NCBI GenBank assembly: GCA_008694505.1
Contig: VZDJ01004378.1
Location: forward strand, 10,849,472-10,913,471
Direction of reading: 5' to 3'
DNA from: Cyanoderma ruficeps
Taxonomy: Eukaryota > Chordata > Aves > Passeriformes > Timaliidae
DNA length: 64,000 bases
Position 1 is the first letter of the stretch. Every line of letters begins with the position of its first letter. Below, in pieces: positions 12,938 through 26,580 of the stretch. The position numbers and the translations under genes are program-made. The notes under the pieces were generated by a model that saw nothing but the letters and a program-made list of their open reading frames with translations, searched no databases and was not told the origin of the DNA.

Positions 12938-15900
12938 CATTAATATATAAATCCTGATTGCTGATCTATGGGTTTATGGTATAGAGACTTTAGGAGTTCA
13001 GGTCCTGCAGTGCTGATGCCCAGCATGCTTCCACACTCAGCTGTGTGCAAACCTGAACTCAGATTCAGCATAAATCCCCTACCTATCTCTCTTGCTCTGC
13101 TCAGGACTCCCCTGGGAAGAACACTGAAGTATTTGTTTTGCTTCACATCAGCTGATATGCTATTTGGAAAAAGACAGAAGGTCACAGGAGGAGTCTACTT
13201 GGCATATAAGTGTACCTTGGGTAACCTATGAAGTACACAACCTGTGCATGTTCCTGGGCATTTCAGAAGAGTGGTTATAGAGTCAGAATCACAGTTATTT
13301 CAGCTGGAAAGTCAAAATTTTTGAAAGATGACCTTGGGCCAGCTATACCCTGGTTCAGAAAGATATCCCTTTAAAAAGTTAAAATTATGAAGATTACTTT
13401 TTTTATTGATACTCCTTATTTTATGTATTTGAAAACAGGAAAAAAAATTATTGTCATGCTCTCCATATGAAAGTGCAGAGGAGTTGCTGGAAATAATGAC
13501 AAAAAAGTGTTTCTGTTTCTTGGGTGTTTTCCTATGGCAATACTGAGACCTATTGGATTGCATGTGGACCTATAGAAGTAAGACAATCCGTTAAAACAGG
13601 GACAGTGGGAGGGAGAGGATGAGAGAGAGAAAATCCTGTTCATTCAAATTTGAAAGTTACTTCTTTCTTTTTACAGGATGACACACCAGAATGAAGATCA
13701 ATCACAGCCTTCTTTATGGGCAGTTTTCCACCTTAATGAAGTGGGTTCATCATGACTTGTTATAACAATACTTCATTTTTACCCACTGTTCCACTCCTTT
13801 TTTGACTCTTTTGATTAAGAGGATTGTTCTGCAGTGTCCCACATGATAACTGTATTAGTTAGGGTAAGTAGCTGATCTATTACCACAGGATAATGCAGTT
13901 TGAAGGCAGTTTAATAGGGGCTGGCAGATTTCAATATTATTAGAGGGTCATGGAGTGTCTGACATTTCAATTTGTTACCAGACCACTCATATCACTAGGG
14001 CAATCATTAAACATAGACTCTAATAAGGTTTCTGCTTTGTAGGATCATTCATTATTGACAAGGAGAAAAGAAATAAATACCTTCCCAGGGGCAGTCTCAG
14101 TATGTAATACAGTAAAAATCATCTGAGTCTGGAACCATATTTTCTAGATTTGCTGGCAAATCAAGCATTACATTTTCCAATTAAACCAAATAAAAGACTA
14201 CAGATAAAAGCATGACTACTTAAATTCTGTCTTTACATACTGTCAGAATGCTCATTATAATCACACATATATAAAAAGATTGATACTTAGGTCAGGTTGG
14301 CTTATTTTACCACTGTGATAGGAGCTAATAATGCATTTGTGTTGTCTTCAGCTTTATGAGGTCTGTATGCCTGGGACAAATTTTGCATATTATAATTAAT
14401 CATCATATATCAGATAGCTCCAGTAGCTATTTAACTGATGAGCCATCTTCACCTTTCAACTAGGTAGGCCTGTGATTTAGCTTGGAAACAAAAGGAATAC
14501 AGTCTTCATAAAGGTTTATTAATATTTTCCTCCTTAGATTAATGTTTGATTTATTTGAGTTATGCTTTAAAGTTCCTTTTTAATTTCAGATTTTCCCTGA
14601 ATGACCTTAAGTTCACATTCATTTCCCACATCATTTAAAAATTAACTGTGTTGTACTTTAAACACAAACTGAGAAGAAGAGAAAAAAATAGTTTGGAAGA
14701 AGGTGAAATATCGTTAAAACCACAGCTAAAAGCATTTGGACAGAGCTATTTAATTCTGGAAATTTTGTTTGGAGAAAAATTAATTTGTGTGATTTTTTTT
14801 CTCAGTTTCTTGGGAGTAAGTATAAATTATACAAAAAATAATGTTGTTAGGATGTACCACAGCATTTGTTGAAGAAAGAGCAGTGTAGCACCAATGGATA
14901 CAAGCCACATCCTGCAACTGCATGCTGTCTCAAGTAGTCACATTGACCTGATCAGGATCCATTCAGAACAACAGAACTTTTAACCTGATTTTTGAATCCA
15001 ATTACTGGGCCCAAGAGAGCAGTTCAAGAGAGAATCAAGCTCAAGAAGAAATGAGCTATTTTCATTTACTGATAAAACAGATGAACAGCAGCATCTGTGG
15101 TGATAGTGAATTAGTTTATAAAATTTCTTCCAGATTTAATAATATAAGGTGTTATTAATAACTCAGGTAAAAAAGGTCTCCCACAATTCAATAAGGTGAT
15201 CCTTTCTTTTAAAATCATGACAAGAGCTTTAATTGGATCAGAAAAGCAACCAGCAGACAAATAAACTGACAATAGAATTTAATTCAGCCAGCATAGTGAG
15301 AAGGAATTTTTATTGCCATTTGTTTATTCATTCCTGGCTGCCACCTTAGTGAACTCCAACATGACAGCTTCTCTCCAACTCATTTTTGGGAGTCCCCCAA
15401 AAATAACCATTAAAGTCTTAACAGTGCAGTACCTTGGCTGAGTGGAGCAAATCCTTCTCATCACATTTCCCAGCTCCCTGAACAGGGAAATAATTGTCCA
15501 TTAAGTCAAGGAAGAGATGCTGAACTAAGAAACAGTTCTGCCTACAAGCTGTCACAAGATACTGAAGGAGAGGCAGAAAGGGATGACTGTAGCCAAGATG
15601 GCTTGAACATATCTAGAAGGACTCTGTGTTAAAATGTAAATGAGTAAGAGAGACTTCCTGGAATGAGTGGAGTAAAGAAATTCTGTTATACAGAGAGAAG
15701 TTTAAAGACTTATCAGCAACATCTGAGATTGTCCAACTTGAAAGCTGATAATCCTAACAGCATTCATGTTTCTACATGACATTGTACATTCTATCAGAGA
15801 TGCCTGCAATATCAGAAAATGAAGTTTTATGCTATTGATCATAATGTAAATAAGGTATTTATTTGGAACCATGATTCATATGATCATTTAGTCATTGTTT

Positions 15901-16085
15901 TCTTCAAAGTAATTTACCATATGTCTAACAATTTGTCAACCATAGTTATATTTTTGTCCGGTGGAAAAGAAGTTGTCTTCTAGTAGGCTTATCATTGGTA
16001 ATTTAGGCTTATCGGACCTGGACAGATTTAAAAAAAATGTATCTTACAGGAAATTTTTCTTCATATGAAATACCTTGACAGAATC
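12938..16085. other. AT-rich non-coding stretch, nothing recognised
   Basis: About 3.1 kb without a supported gene. Reading frames of up to 83 codons show no family motifs. A weak CR1-end-like string (GTCAGAATCACAG) near 13277 is too short to call. Confidence 0.5.
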
Positions 16086-17145
16086 ATTTAATCACAGAAT
16101 ATTTGAAGTTGTAAGGGATCTTAGGAGATTATCTAAACTTTTTTATAGATTCCCAAAGAGAGAGTCTCTGTAACCTTTCTGGACAGCCTGTTCCACAGTT
16201 TGACCCCTCTCCCCGTTTTTTCTCACAGAAGGTATGCTCCCATCCCCTAATCACCTTTTTGGCCTGTTCCTTTATGTTATCCAGTAGGTCCATGTCCCTC
16301 TGGCACTGGAGAGCCCAAAACTGGACCCAGCACTCTGAGTGTGGCCCCCCAGTGCTGAATAGAAGGGAAGAATTACCTGAATTGATCTGTTCGCCACATG
16401 CGTGATCTTCATGCAGCCCCGAATACCCTTACCCTTCCTTGCTGCGAGACTATATTGCTGGCTTACATTCAAACTGGTGTCCACCAGACCCCCAGGTCTG
16501 GCTTTTTGGCCAACCTACATTCCAGCCAGTCTGTTCCCAGCCAGTCTGTATTGGCAGCTGGGTTCTTCCTCACCATGTGAAGGGCTTTGCATTTCTTTTT
16601 TCTGTACTTCAGGAGGTTCCTGTTATCCCATTTCTCTAGCCTGTCCATGGCCCTCTGAATGTCAGCACAGACATCTGGTCTATCTACCACTCCTCTGAGC
16701 TTTGTATCAGCTGCTAACACATTTAAGGGGCACTCTGCTCCGTCATCCAGATCATTCATGAAGCTGTTAAACAGTACTGGCCCAAATACCCACCCCTAGG
16801 TTTTCAGGACTAGTGACTGGCCTCCAGCTGGACACGTACAGCTGAACACAGTTCTTTGAGCATGGAATTTCAGCCAGTTTTCAACCAAGCTCACTGTCCA
16901 TTTATCCTGTTTTTTCTACAAAGATGTTGTGGCAGACAGTGCAGAAAGCTTTACTAAGATAAACAACCAAGTGAGTCATCTTGTAACAGAAATCTATCAG
17001 GTTAATCAGGCATGATTTCTCCTTCATAAATTCATGCTAATTATTCAAAATCAGATTCTAGTCCTTCATATATTTGAAAACAGTTTCTGGGATTATTTTT
17101 TCCATCACTTGAGTACAAGAAGCTTGTAGTAAAGCATCCCCCACC
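16086..17145 (-). mobile_element. CR1 LINE, antisense, with RT and 3' end
   Basis: This CR1 copy lies on the minus strand. Its 3' end is at low coordinates (AATCACAGAAT near 16094). The complement of the 3' UTR and last part of ORF2 follows upward to about 17145. Minus-strand translation of 16759-16469 gives a 96-codon stretch in CR1 order: NDLDDGAECPLNVLAADTK, then DIQRAMDRLEKW, then KCKALHMVR. The catalytic motif that should read FADD is here LAAD, so the first catalytic aspartate is lost and the copy cannot encode active RT. Further up, CCAGTTTTCAACCAAGCTCACTG-like and AGACAGTGCAGAAAGC-like strings match the antisense of more upstream RT. Part of the 3' UTR near 16255 appears deleted compared with the usual element. 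5'-truncated and inactive. Confidence 0.9.
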
Positions 17146-20100
17146 CCTGAGTAAGCACCTCTGTATAAGAAAAGAGTTTCAGTTTAGCTTTAGACATTTT
17201 AGGAAGTTCAACTAGAAAGTTCTCATTGTAATTGGCTCAGGGCCAAGAGAGAAGAGCCTGTTGAACCTTGTCACCATTCTTCAAATGCTGTACCTATCCC
17301 AAATTTGGCAAATCTGGTAAAAAATTTGGCAGCAAGCCAAATTGTCCCTCCTAAAACATTAAGTGTTTAGAAAGAAGCACAAAGGAACTAGAGGGCTTTT
17401 TGGAGTGTTTCTAGCATGGTGTCAGAGGTTTCTCGGACACAGGTGCATGGCTTTTCTTTTGTTTTCTGTAATGTTTGCTATTTTTCATTTATTAAACCTT
17501 TTGATTTCCGAAACCTCTCTGAAGAGCAGACTTGCTAAAATTATTTTAAACCAATTTGCAAGGGCTGGACCCTCAGAGATTGATACATTTACACGTGGCT
17601 TATAAGACTGTGGCCGCTTGTTAAACTGTATCAGAAACTCTAAAAGATAAAAGGTACACGCCTACTTGAAAATTACTTGGAAAATGGAAAAGTGTATTTA
17701 AAAAAATGAGAAATGCAAAAACAGTATATTTAGTAGCTTCCTTGTCCCTTTAGTGGCTGAGAGACTTATGAACAAGTTTGAGAGCAAAGCCCAAAAAGTG
17801 ATTTTGGGATGCTCCCTGGCTGGACTCAGTCTGAAGGGAGCTGTTGCAGGCAGAGAAGGCACAAAAGTTTCTTTCTAGACAGAAAAGGTAGCATAAGTAC
17901 AAGCAAGAGAGTTCCCACTTCTCATTGTGGCACAGAAAGAAAGGATAGATGAGAGAAAGGTAGGGAGTAGGAGTCAATTTAAATTCAAAATCACCAGGAT
18001 TCCATTGATTTTTCTGGTGGCAGGATCGGGCCCATGAGGTTTGATTGTCTTGTGCTGCTTTATGGAAAGGTATGAAACATGCAATTGTTTTTGCAGTTAG
18101 ATTATCTTGCATTTCCCATTTGGTTAGCTAAGAAATGATACTATAGAGCATTATCTGTTGAAGTGTGAATGCAGTTTCTATGACCCCAGACAATTTAACA
18201 GTAGGAGTCCCCACTCACTGGAGAGAAAACAGTAATCCAAAGGCACCATGAAAGGGGTAGCTGTCAGATCTCAGCAACAAAAATGAGCACAGCTTGTGCA
18301 TTTTAGGAAGAGGAAAGAATTCTGCAGAAAAATTACTACAAATTGATGTGGCTAATTTAATTTACACAAATCAGAAGGAGAAAGAACAAGTAGTTAGCAT
18401 CTTGGCATTACCTGTCATCTGTAGCACAATTACTGTTACAAAACATAAAGAATATTGGAGACCATAAAAGTTTTTACATTACCAGCTACTAATTTACCAG
18501 CAAAAGCAAACTGCTTCAGAGCTGCTAGATCCAGTGGAAAATAGCATCTTGTCATGGTTGTTTGAGTTGAATTTATTTGTTTAGATGTTTCAGAAGGAGA
18601 AATTAGGTGTTTTTATTCATAAGGTTATAAAATATTTCCATAGTAGCAGCAGTTCTAAATTCCTAGAATCCAAACAATAGCCAAACTAATTAACATCAAC
18701 ACCACTGCATTATCATAACTGTTAGTTTTATGCTCCATCCTACATAATCTTCTGTAACCTAACCCATCACACTCCACTTCTCTTGGCCTTTCTCTTCCTG
18801 TGCCTTTGCCTCCATTGGACCCCACAACCCCTATCAATAGCAGTGATGCTGCTGCCTGTATGTTTCTGCTTCATCACTGGGAAAAGGAAGACACTGGATT
18901 ATGTCTAGTTTCCTGAGGTTATTTCCTCCAGACAAGATAAATATGCTTCCTTTGCAATAACATTAGGGAAAAGAGCAGCACTACCTCCCAAATATGATCC
19001 ATATGATGTAGAGGTCTAAGAAAAATGGATGAGAAAAATCAGTGCTGAGACAAATGGTGAACCCATGAAGGGTGATCTGAGTGCTCTAGCACAACATCCT
19101 CCACTGTAACATGAGTTCTCTCACAGTAGTGTGTTTGTATAGGGATAGAACTGCCCAATGGTAGACCAAAATATCTGAAGAGAGTCAAGATATTTGAAGG
19201 CTTCATGATCCTTCTTGATGTGTGTTTGTGTCTTGAATTCTGCCAGAATAATCTGCTTGGGTTTTATCCACTTAAGTATAAACATCTATAGGAACACTCT
19301 AATCTTCTTATAATAATCAAGAGAAAAAAATATTCTATGGTGCATACTTCACAAGAAGATGAGGCTAAAACAGTCTGTAGGATAAATAACATAGCCGTAG
19401 CAGTTCAACTGGTTAATCTTTTCTGATGTAAACAGACAATCATCAGAGACATTCTCATGTAAAACCCCAGCAAATACTTCAGAGAAACGGCCCAAGCTGA
19501 TCTAAGGGATATCCAGCCTGGGAAAGGAATTTAGATGTGTGAAGGTAATGTCTAGGACGTCTGCACAGGCTCAATGCCTGAATTCAGCAGTGTCTGGGCA
19601 CTTAACGAATGCAAGTCAGTTTTCTCTACTTCACTGCCAAAATGGATCAAACTAAATTGGATTAGAGCTGGTTTAATGTTGAATGAGAATGTCTATAATG
19701 AGGATCAATGCAGTTTAACAAACCCATTTTTACCAAGACTATTATTTCATTCATATGTACTTTTTCTAGCCCTTCCCACACAGAGGAGCTCACAGGGAAT
19801 TTTCATCATGAAAACACATTTTAGAGACCATCAGTGCCTAAAGGGTGGTTATGTACAAAACTCTTCCAGAGAAGTGTTGCAAGTCAGGGTCTGCTGCCCC
19901 ACTGTTACATGTCTATAATACATATTTCATTGGATCTGAAAAGCAATCTTTGGTATTTGAAAGGAATAAATTTGTGTAGGAGATTACTATGCAATATAAA
20001 CCTTCCATCACATTCATTGCAGTTCCACAACTAGCTGTGGTTGCTGGAGCTGGGGTGAAAAACAGTAACGACTCTTCAGGGTTTCTTCAGTTTCCTTCCC

Positions 20101-20351
20101 TCATCCCAACCCACACAAAGGCAGCTTCTCGTACAAAGTCTGTCACATCTGAGAGAATGTGCAATTTGTTGCTGCAGTAGTACAGTAGCTGCTGAGAACA
20201 TGAAGCTGGCTTATGAACATGCCTTTCATCCCCTTTCAAAGATCTACCTTATGTCTGACTTTCTGGTTCTTGACCAAAAACATGAACAGGAAGAATTCAG
20301 AAGCATGGTGAACTTAGAATGATCATGTATTGACCATTAACACTTAAAAAA
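17146..20351. other. AT-rich non-coding stretch, nothing recognised
   Basis: About 3.2 kb. The longest frames are 120 codons (minus, 17750-18112) and 114 codons (plus, 19574-19918). Neither shows a domain, repeat or signal I recognise, and both look like chance openings. No mobile element ends were identified. Confidence 0.5.
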
Positions 20352-20372
20352 NNNNNNNNNNNNNNNNNNNNN
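20352..20372. other. Assembly gap (21 N) in A/C-rich low-complexity DNA
   Basis: Twenty-one consecutive Ns follow a short A run. AACC plus long A runs and A/C-rich sequence follow to about 20440. The gap probably marks a simple repeat of uncertain length that sequencing did not resolve, so the true length may differ from 21. Confidence 0.95.
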
Positions 20373-23045
20373 AACCAAAAAAAAAACCAAAAAAAAACAC
20401 CACCCAAACAACCAAAACCCAAATACACCCACACATGCAAAAACATACTATAGATAGAAATCAGTGGACATTTTTTATTCACAAGTGGGAGAGTAATTTT
20501 GGGGATAACAATACTAAATAACTAAAATAACATTGGACTCAGTTTAGTTTTTTCTCCCCAAACAGCATTGACACTTCTTGACTCTCCACATTACCTCAGA
20601 AGTTAAGTATCTCAAAGAAATGTGATTAAATGGAGACTCCTACAAAAAATCTCTGTGGAGGTCAAGTGGGAGATCTGAATTCTGTTGGAGATGCATGGGA
20701 AGAAATACATTGAGTGGTATGCAGAAACCACTCTGACAATGGAAAAGACCTTTCAGTGAACTACAGCTATTCAGTACCCCAGACGACATTCACCTGTGCA
20801 GCCCAGCCACTGGGCGCTCTAATGCACACACCTATTTAGCAGTCTTCTGCTGGTTAAAATGGATGTGTTTTTCACTCATTTAATCACCAACCACCTTCCC
20901 ATAACTAACTCTTTACTTATGAGCATGTTAACTAGGGCTGATCACAGCCGTGAGCAGGAAATGTAATTTTGTTCTCCAATTGCCCTATTCATTATCCTCC
21001 TCAGCATTTACATTCTGCACATTAGGATGCTGCATATAATGTGATCATTTACTATGTGGCTGTGACTGCCAAATACAATGAACAAAATAGAGTCTTCTGA
21101 GAGAATTATTCTGCATACAGGAAAAGCACAGCTTGTTTTAATGGGAACTAAAAGTGATCAAGTGTAGAGCAATGTTTGAATAATACACAGTCTTTGTTAT
21201 CAGTCTTATATATAAAGTTGGTTAATATGTATATAAGTCAAATGATTCATGAAGCAATATATCACTTCTCAGACCAGTCTAGGTCAGGATGTAACATGTA
21301 CCAAATTGCTCTGTTTGTAATAGATCCAGGGATAGGCAAAAAGAAGAGGATGTTTTTCCTCTCCTATTCAGATGATTTTAGATATAAAAATATTATCAGG
21401 CTCTAGGAACTGGGGAAACACAAAACTATTGTGCTCCCTTCCTGCTCCCCCAAAAGGCAGCTTCAATCCAACCCAGGCAGAAGAGTGAAAAAAACATTTA
21501 TCAAACCCTGAAGCAAGATTTCAGAAGAGCTCTGGCTTACCAAGATTCTTTCTGCCATTCTTTCTCTTTCTTCTCTCTTCCTTCCTCCCTGCCTACCTCT
21601 TTGCAAGGGTTAGTGTCAAGCTCTAGAAACTTTAAAACTGAAGATTGATTGATGCAATATATTTTTCAAAAATGTAATTTTTTTCTGAAGAGATCCTTTC
21701 ATGTAGAAGAGATATGTGACCATGGAGTTAAAATTCAGGTTAGAAAAGGTATTTGCAAAAGAGTCGGTATATTTCCTTGAACAGCTACATTTTTTTCTGT
21801 AGTGTTCACCTTCATAACTGAAATTATACAGAGAAATTAATTATTTTCATGTGGAAAAAATGCACAATTAAGCTCCTTTTTTGTATAAGGGATTTTCCTA
21901 CTAAAAAGTAGATATTAAGTGACCAGTGTTATATAAATGGTATAAGACATATGAGGAATGTAGTTTTCACAGCCTAGTTAGAAGCACTCAATTCTGTACA
22001 TCATGTACATCTGAATTATTCATCCATTACCTGGCCTTTCATCTGAGGTTTTTTATCCTTGGAAACAGTCCTTGTATAGATCTCCTGCCCAGTTCTTTAA
22101 CATGTAGGAGAGGCTAAATCTAGTGTCTGCAGCATTTAAGCAAACAGAGCCTGCTTTGACACTGGCACTGTTTTACTCCAGTAAAACCTATGCTTCTAAC
22201 TTGAATGGAAATTCATGCAGAAAACTTTGAAATGTGCATATTAATTAAAAATTATTAGGCATTTTTTGGGAAAGAGTACTCTCAGAGACTAATGTACTAA
22301 CTTCTGACTGAAAGTTTTTAATTTGTGTGGTTGTCTATGGACCTATAAACTACTGTAAAGCATGTAATGTTGTATTGCCTATATAATCCCTGCACCGACA
22401 ATATTACAATTTTGAAACACTTTGGATTATCATGGGTATGAAGCATGTCTTGTGGTAAACATAACTTGCAAATCTTACGTTGTTGCAGAACACCAAGTGC
22501 AGATCAGGTCACAGGTTAGTCACTACTCAATACGAAATTGCTGGTAATGCTCCAATACAGAGTTTCTGTGCACTACTTTCAGGGGAAATAATAATAAAGA
22601 ATAACACTTCTGTGTGTATCTTCTTTCAATAAGGATAAAAGACTGACCATAGGAAAGGGAAACTTGTTCCTGTGGACATGTATAGTGGAATATTCTATAA
22701 AAATGTGCTGTGATGGATCAGTAACCAAGGTCTTGCCTATGCAGAGTATGTTTTCTTCACACAGACTGAGATAAGACCCTAATGTGATGTTGTACCATTA
22801 GAACAAATTCTCCCCTCACTTGTTTAGATACATAGATAGTCTTACTCTGCCACACTCAGAGGGAGAGCTGAACCCTGGGTCAGGGAAGCTGTAGTGATTG
22901 CAGGACTGTTACCAGGTACTGAAAGAGGTGTATGAAAACTGTCCCACCTCTCAGGCCATCAAATGCAGGTCCTGCTTTCATCATTTATTCTTTGCACTGG
23001 CTGTAAAATCTATTTTTTTACTTTGATAACAAGCAGGGCTAATCT
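20373..23045. other. Non-coding stretch with a polypyrimidine tract
   Basis: No gene recognised. The notable local feature is a C/T-rich tract at about 21541-21602 on the plus strand (repeated TTCTTTC, TTCCTTCCTCC), interrupted by only a few purines. The rest is AT-rich and unremarkable. Confidence 0.5.
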
Positions 23046-23049
23046 CATC

Positions 23050-23186
23050 TAGCTATACATAAAGATATAGATATGTTGATAGAGATGATAGAGATACAGG
23101 CATAGACATACATAATAGATATCTGAATACATATAGAAATAAGAATAGACAAATACACACATAGATATAGATGCAGATGCAGACAT
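23050..23186. repeat. Degenerate GATA/ATAG-type simple repeat
   Basis: About 135 bp are dominated by diverged copies of ATAGAT, GATAGAGAT and ACATA units, ending with two GATGCA copies. The decay of the period suggests an old microsatellite. Both minus-strand frames across it give low-complexity Ile/Tyr/Ser/Cys-rich peptides that only reflect the repeat. Confidence 0.75.
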
Positions 23187-26100
23187 AAGCACAGTTCTGC
23201 TTTGTTTACCCTCTGCCCCCTTCCCCAGCACCCTGACACAACATCAGCATTAGCTACTACATCAACACCTCAAGCACCCAACAGCTGGGTCCAATTCTGG
23301 GAGCAATAAAGGGAAAAAATAAAGCAGAAGGTGGTTAAACACCACAGCCAAGTTAGGCATTGCTCCGTTTGGGGGCTTGGAGGAGCAGAAAACTGTGGAT
23401 CAGAGAACCAGAAAAATACTGAAGCTGGTGTTTTTTCAGTTCACCTCTCCTGTATTTTTTTTCCAACTTTTCAGCTTCCCTTTTCTCTTTCACTCTGTCC
23501 TGGTGTGATTTCACATTCTGCGGTGAAAGAGCAGGCTGCAGATGTGCCTTGAGAGAAGCAACACAGACTTCTTTTTTGAAATGACAAAGACACAGTGAAG
23601 ATCTCTGAAGCACGGGGAACAAATGGCACTCCTGGTTTTTTTAGTGTGTAAACACATAAGTTTGACTATGGCTTTTTCTGTTATCAACCTTGTGATCTTT
23701 TTGCAATGATGTTAGCTCTCCTTTTCTGTCCTGTACCTTCTGCCTCTTGGAAAAGTTCTACTGGCAGATGAAATTTGCACCTATTGGCAGAAGAAACTTG
23801 CATTATAAATATATTTGAAAAATTAAATTATTGTTATGTCAAAGGTTAGGAGTTTTGCTTTAATCTCTCTCCAATATTGCATTAATTTGTCTGTGGTTAG
23901 AAATAGATAAAGAGATAGCAGGACTCTTTAACGCTGCATGCAAGTAGCGCCTCAGCTCAATCTAATTGCTTCCCTTTATCTTGCTCACTCCATTTGCCCA
24001 CGAAACATACACACAGAACATGGAACAGATTGCAAAATCTGCTTTTCAGGAGCAAACAGTCTAGCTAGAGGCTCCCAGGCCTTGCGAGGGATTTAGGGAC
24101 TTAGGCTCAGTGCTGTGCCTAACTGGGTAAGCAGCTCAGTCAGTTCATTGCATCTAGTGACAGGAGCATCACAGGGGCTCTCCGTAGTCCAACGTGTGGG
24201 ATCCCTTCAGGCCTGCTTGTTCACAGCTGTCCCCACAGTCTCAGTCTGCCACTGGCTCGCTGCTTGGGACAGCTTGCCAGTATCATTCTCCTGCCTCCCT
24301 CGGCACAGGCAGCTTGGGGCTAGTACAACTAATTCAGTATCAACTTGCCCTCCAAACAGTGGGGTTTAGGAGTTTTTCTCTTGTGTAAGTAAATGTAAAG
24401 CTCCAAATTGTCTCTTGGCGATTTCACATAAAACTGAGGAACATGCATCAGTAAAGCTTTTCTCCAGGTAAAGAAGTTGGTTCCAGCACCAAGTAGCTGT
24501 ATGACATTAAACAAGGCAAATGGCCAAGCTCCTTCCCCAAGTTTACAAGATTTGTCCTTCTTCTCTCTTTGAAAAGAGAGCATTTTAAGTCCTGAACACT
24601 CATGGACAATCAGTGCTGGGAGCTCTGAGAAGACCAGTTTGAGCCTTTGTCCTCCAAAACCACAGACAAAGGCTCTGAGATCACTACACACAATCAAGTT
24701 CCTTTTGCCTAACCAGGTGCTGTGTGTGCAGTGAGAAGTGATACATGACTGGATGCACACTGTTAGGCCACTTCATCTGCAATGTAAAATGCATGAGCTT
24801 AAAATCCCCACAAAATGAAATGGTAAAGTCAAACCTCATAATTCCAAAATTTTCCCACAAAAAAGAAACACTGGAAATGGATGAGTTGTCAGAATGTTTC
24901 AGTAGAAATGGAACTGATATCTGAGAAAAGACTGTTCATCAACCTGTTTTTGTCCAGCTCTGTCAAAGCAGGATTTGACAGAAAATGTTCTGTGGGTTGT
25001 TTTTTTTTTCTACCCGAAGGCAAATGAAAGAGACAAATCTATGGTGCTCTGACAGTGGTGTCTGTTGGATAACTTCTAATGATTTGTTTGCTCCATGTGG
25101 CAAGAACTTAAAAGGCTTATTGTGCCATGGCAACAAAAATCTAGTGATATTCTTAAGCTGTCATTTAAAATTAGTCCATTATAGCAGAATCTTCTGCTGT
25201 ATGACCAAATTCCAAGGAAAATATGAGACATGGAATAAGTGATCTGAAAAAATCAGGAGGCAAGAAATTACAACTTTGAAAAATTAAAGGAAGAAAGCTT
25301 TTAATACTTAATCATTTATTTAATTAGCGCTAAAATTCTTGGGAACTAGGAAAAATAGCATCTGGATTTATTTTTTACCTTTACCTTTCAAAGAGTAAGA
25401 ACATGTCATCTTAGAAGAAGGAAACATTTCCCAGTACAATATAACTTTCATTCTTCAATATTGAAAATCATAACAAAAAAGCTTTTTTTTTTTAAAGAAC
25501 ACAAACCAATGAAAATTGTGTGCTGAACAAAAAAGCACTATAACAAGGAAAATCTCAAAAGGGAAACTTGGCTTTATAATCAAATACCAAAATGATTTCA
25601 AAGATCTAATAATCTGCCATATCCCAGCAATAAATAACATATCCTGCAAACACAAACTTAGAAGGAAAAATGCCTTTAATCACAGTAATACTTCTCCTGC
25701 TGCCCAGTATATCAAATTACCTTTTCCTTTTCAAAACAATATATCTTCTCAACCCCATTTATTCCTATAGCCTCTGGGCCAGGTTCAGATCTCACATACA
25801 CTGTTCAAATCCAGAGTAACTAAACTGAAATCATTCCTTTCAATTGGGACATTTTCTCTGGGTTAAATAGAAATTATTGGCCAATGGAGCTGCACAAATA
25901 GATTACACAGAGGTCAGTTTCATGTTTCAATCCATGAACTCTCTTTACTGAACACACTGCACAGCATTGGCTTAATTGAGCATTTGCCTAGCCAGCCCAA
26001 TTGTTATACTGCTTTAAATGCTGTCCTTCTTTGTGTGGAATACAGGGGGTTTTTTCCTATTTTGGTTTCAATACTATTTAAATACAAGGAAGTGAGTCCA

Positions 26101-26384
26101 CAAGGAAGAGTCCTGTGAAAAACTCTGTCCAAGCTTTCCCATCCTTCCCAGACAAACACATCTCTGAATCTTCAATAGCTTTCAAAACACCCCCTGATCT
26201 GAATGATCCCCATAAGCCCATGACCACCCTTTCTACTACTAACCACACTGTCCCTGCATGGCTGTGTGTCTCCAGTTAGCCTGGGAGGCACTGGTGGTCT
26301 CCTCCTGCCTGCAGAGCTCAATGCTGTGCTAAAGTACTGGTTCATACTGGTCTCTTACGATACTGAGAGGCAAGGTGTAGAAAT
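23187..26384. other. Non-coding stretch, no gene recognised
   Basis: About 3.2 kb. A 143-codon minus-strand frame (24760-24329) is among the longest in the window but has no recognisable domain, and its composition looks random. GC rises modestly around 24060-24380. An ancient-repeat-like motif at 25778-25846 is listed separately. Confidence 0.5.
25778..25846 (+). repeat. Possible ancient amniote dispersed repeat
   Basis: The run GCCAGGTTCAGATCTCACA, then CAAATCCAGAGTAACT, then ACTGAAATCA resembles a motif I recall as widely dispersed in reptile and bird genomes (a 'gatctcacttacac...aaatccagagtaactccactgaa' type string). The family name is not certain. If right, this is a very old, decayed transposable-element remnant. 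Confidence 0.35.
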
Positions 26385-26580
26385 TTCACAGTCTCTCTGG
26401 GTGATAGTATTCAGTGCTGCGATATTCCCCTGATGTTTTTCCCAATATCCAGACTGAACCTTGTGAGCTGTGATTTGTGACCACTGCGCCATATTATATC
26501 ATTAACTATTTCATGAGGAAATCATCACCGTCTTTGAAACTGGCTTTAAGTGTTTTCAGGGCAGCTGTTGGGTTGTCCCA
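26385..26580 (-). mobile_element. Degraded CR1 LINE 3' UTR, antisense
   Basis: The plus strand reads as a heavily mutated complement of the CR1 terminal region. TCTCTCTGGGTGATAGTATT corresponds to the usual 'ctgggcaacctgttcca' block. Then come CCTGATGTTTTTCCC, CCAGACTGAACCT, GTGATTTGTGACCA and TATCATTAACTATTTCATGA in the expected order. No octamer end and no open frame survive. The match rests on the order of several weak blocks, so this is moderate confidence and the boundaries are approximate. Confidence 0.5.

Noticed and set aside
13275..13335. CR1 3' end in antisense (GTCAGAATCACAG...)
   Set aside because: Only the first dozen bases resemble CR1, and the following sequence does not continue the consensus order.
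23045..23239. Ile/Tyr/Cys-rich small proteins on the minus strand
   Set aside because: They are translations of the degenerate GATA-type simple repeat.
24329..24760. 143-codon minus-strand open frame
   Set aside because: No recognisable domain, signal or family similarity, and no promoter or splice context. Treated as a chance opening.
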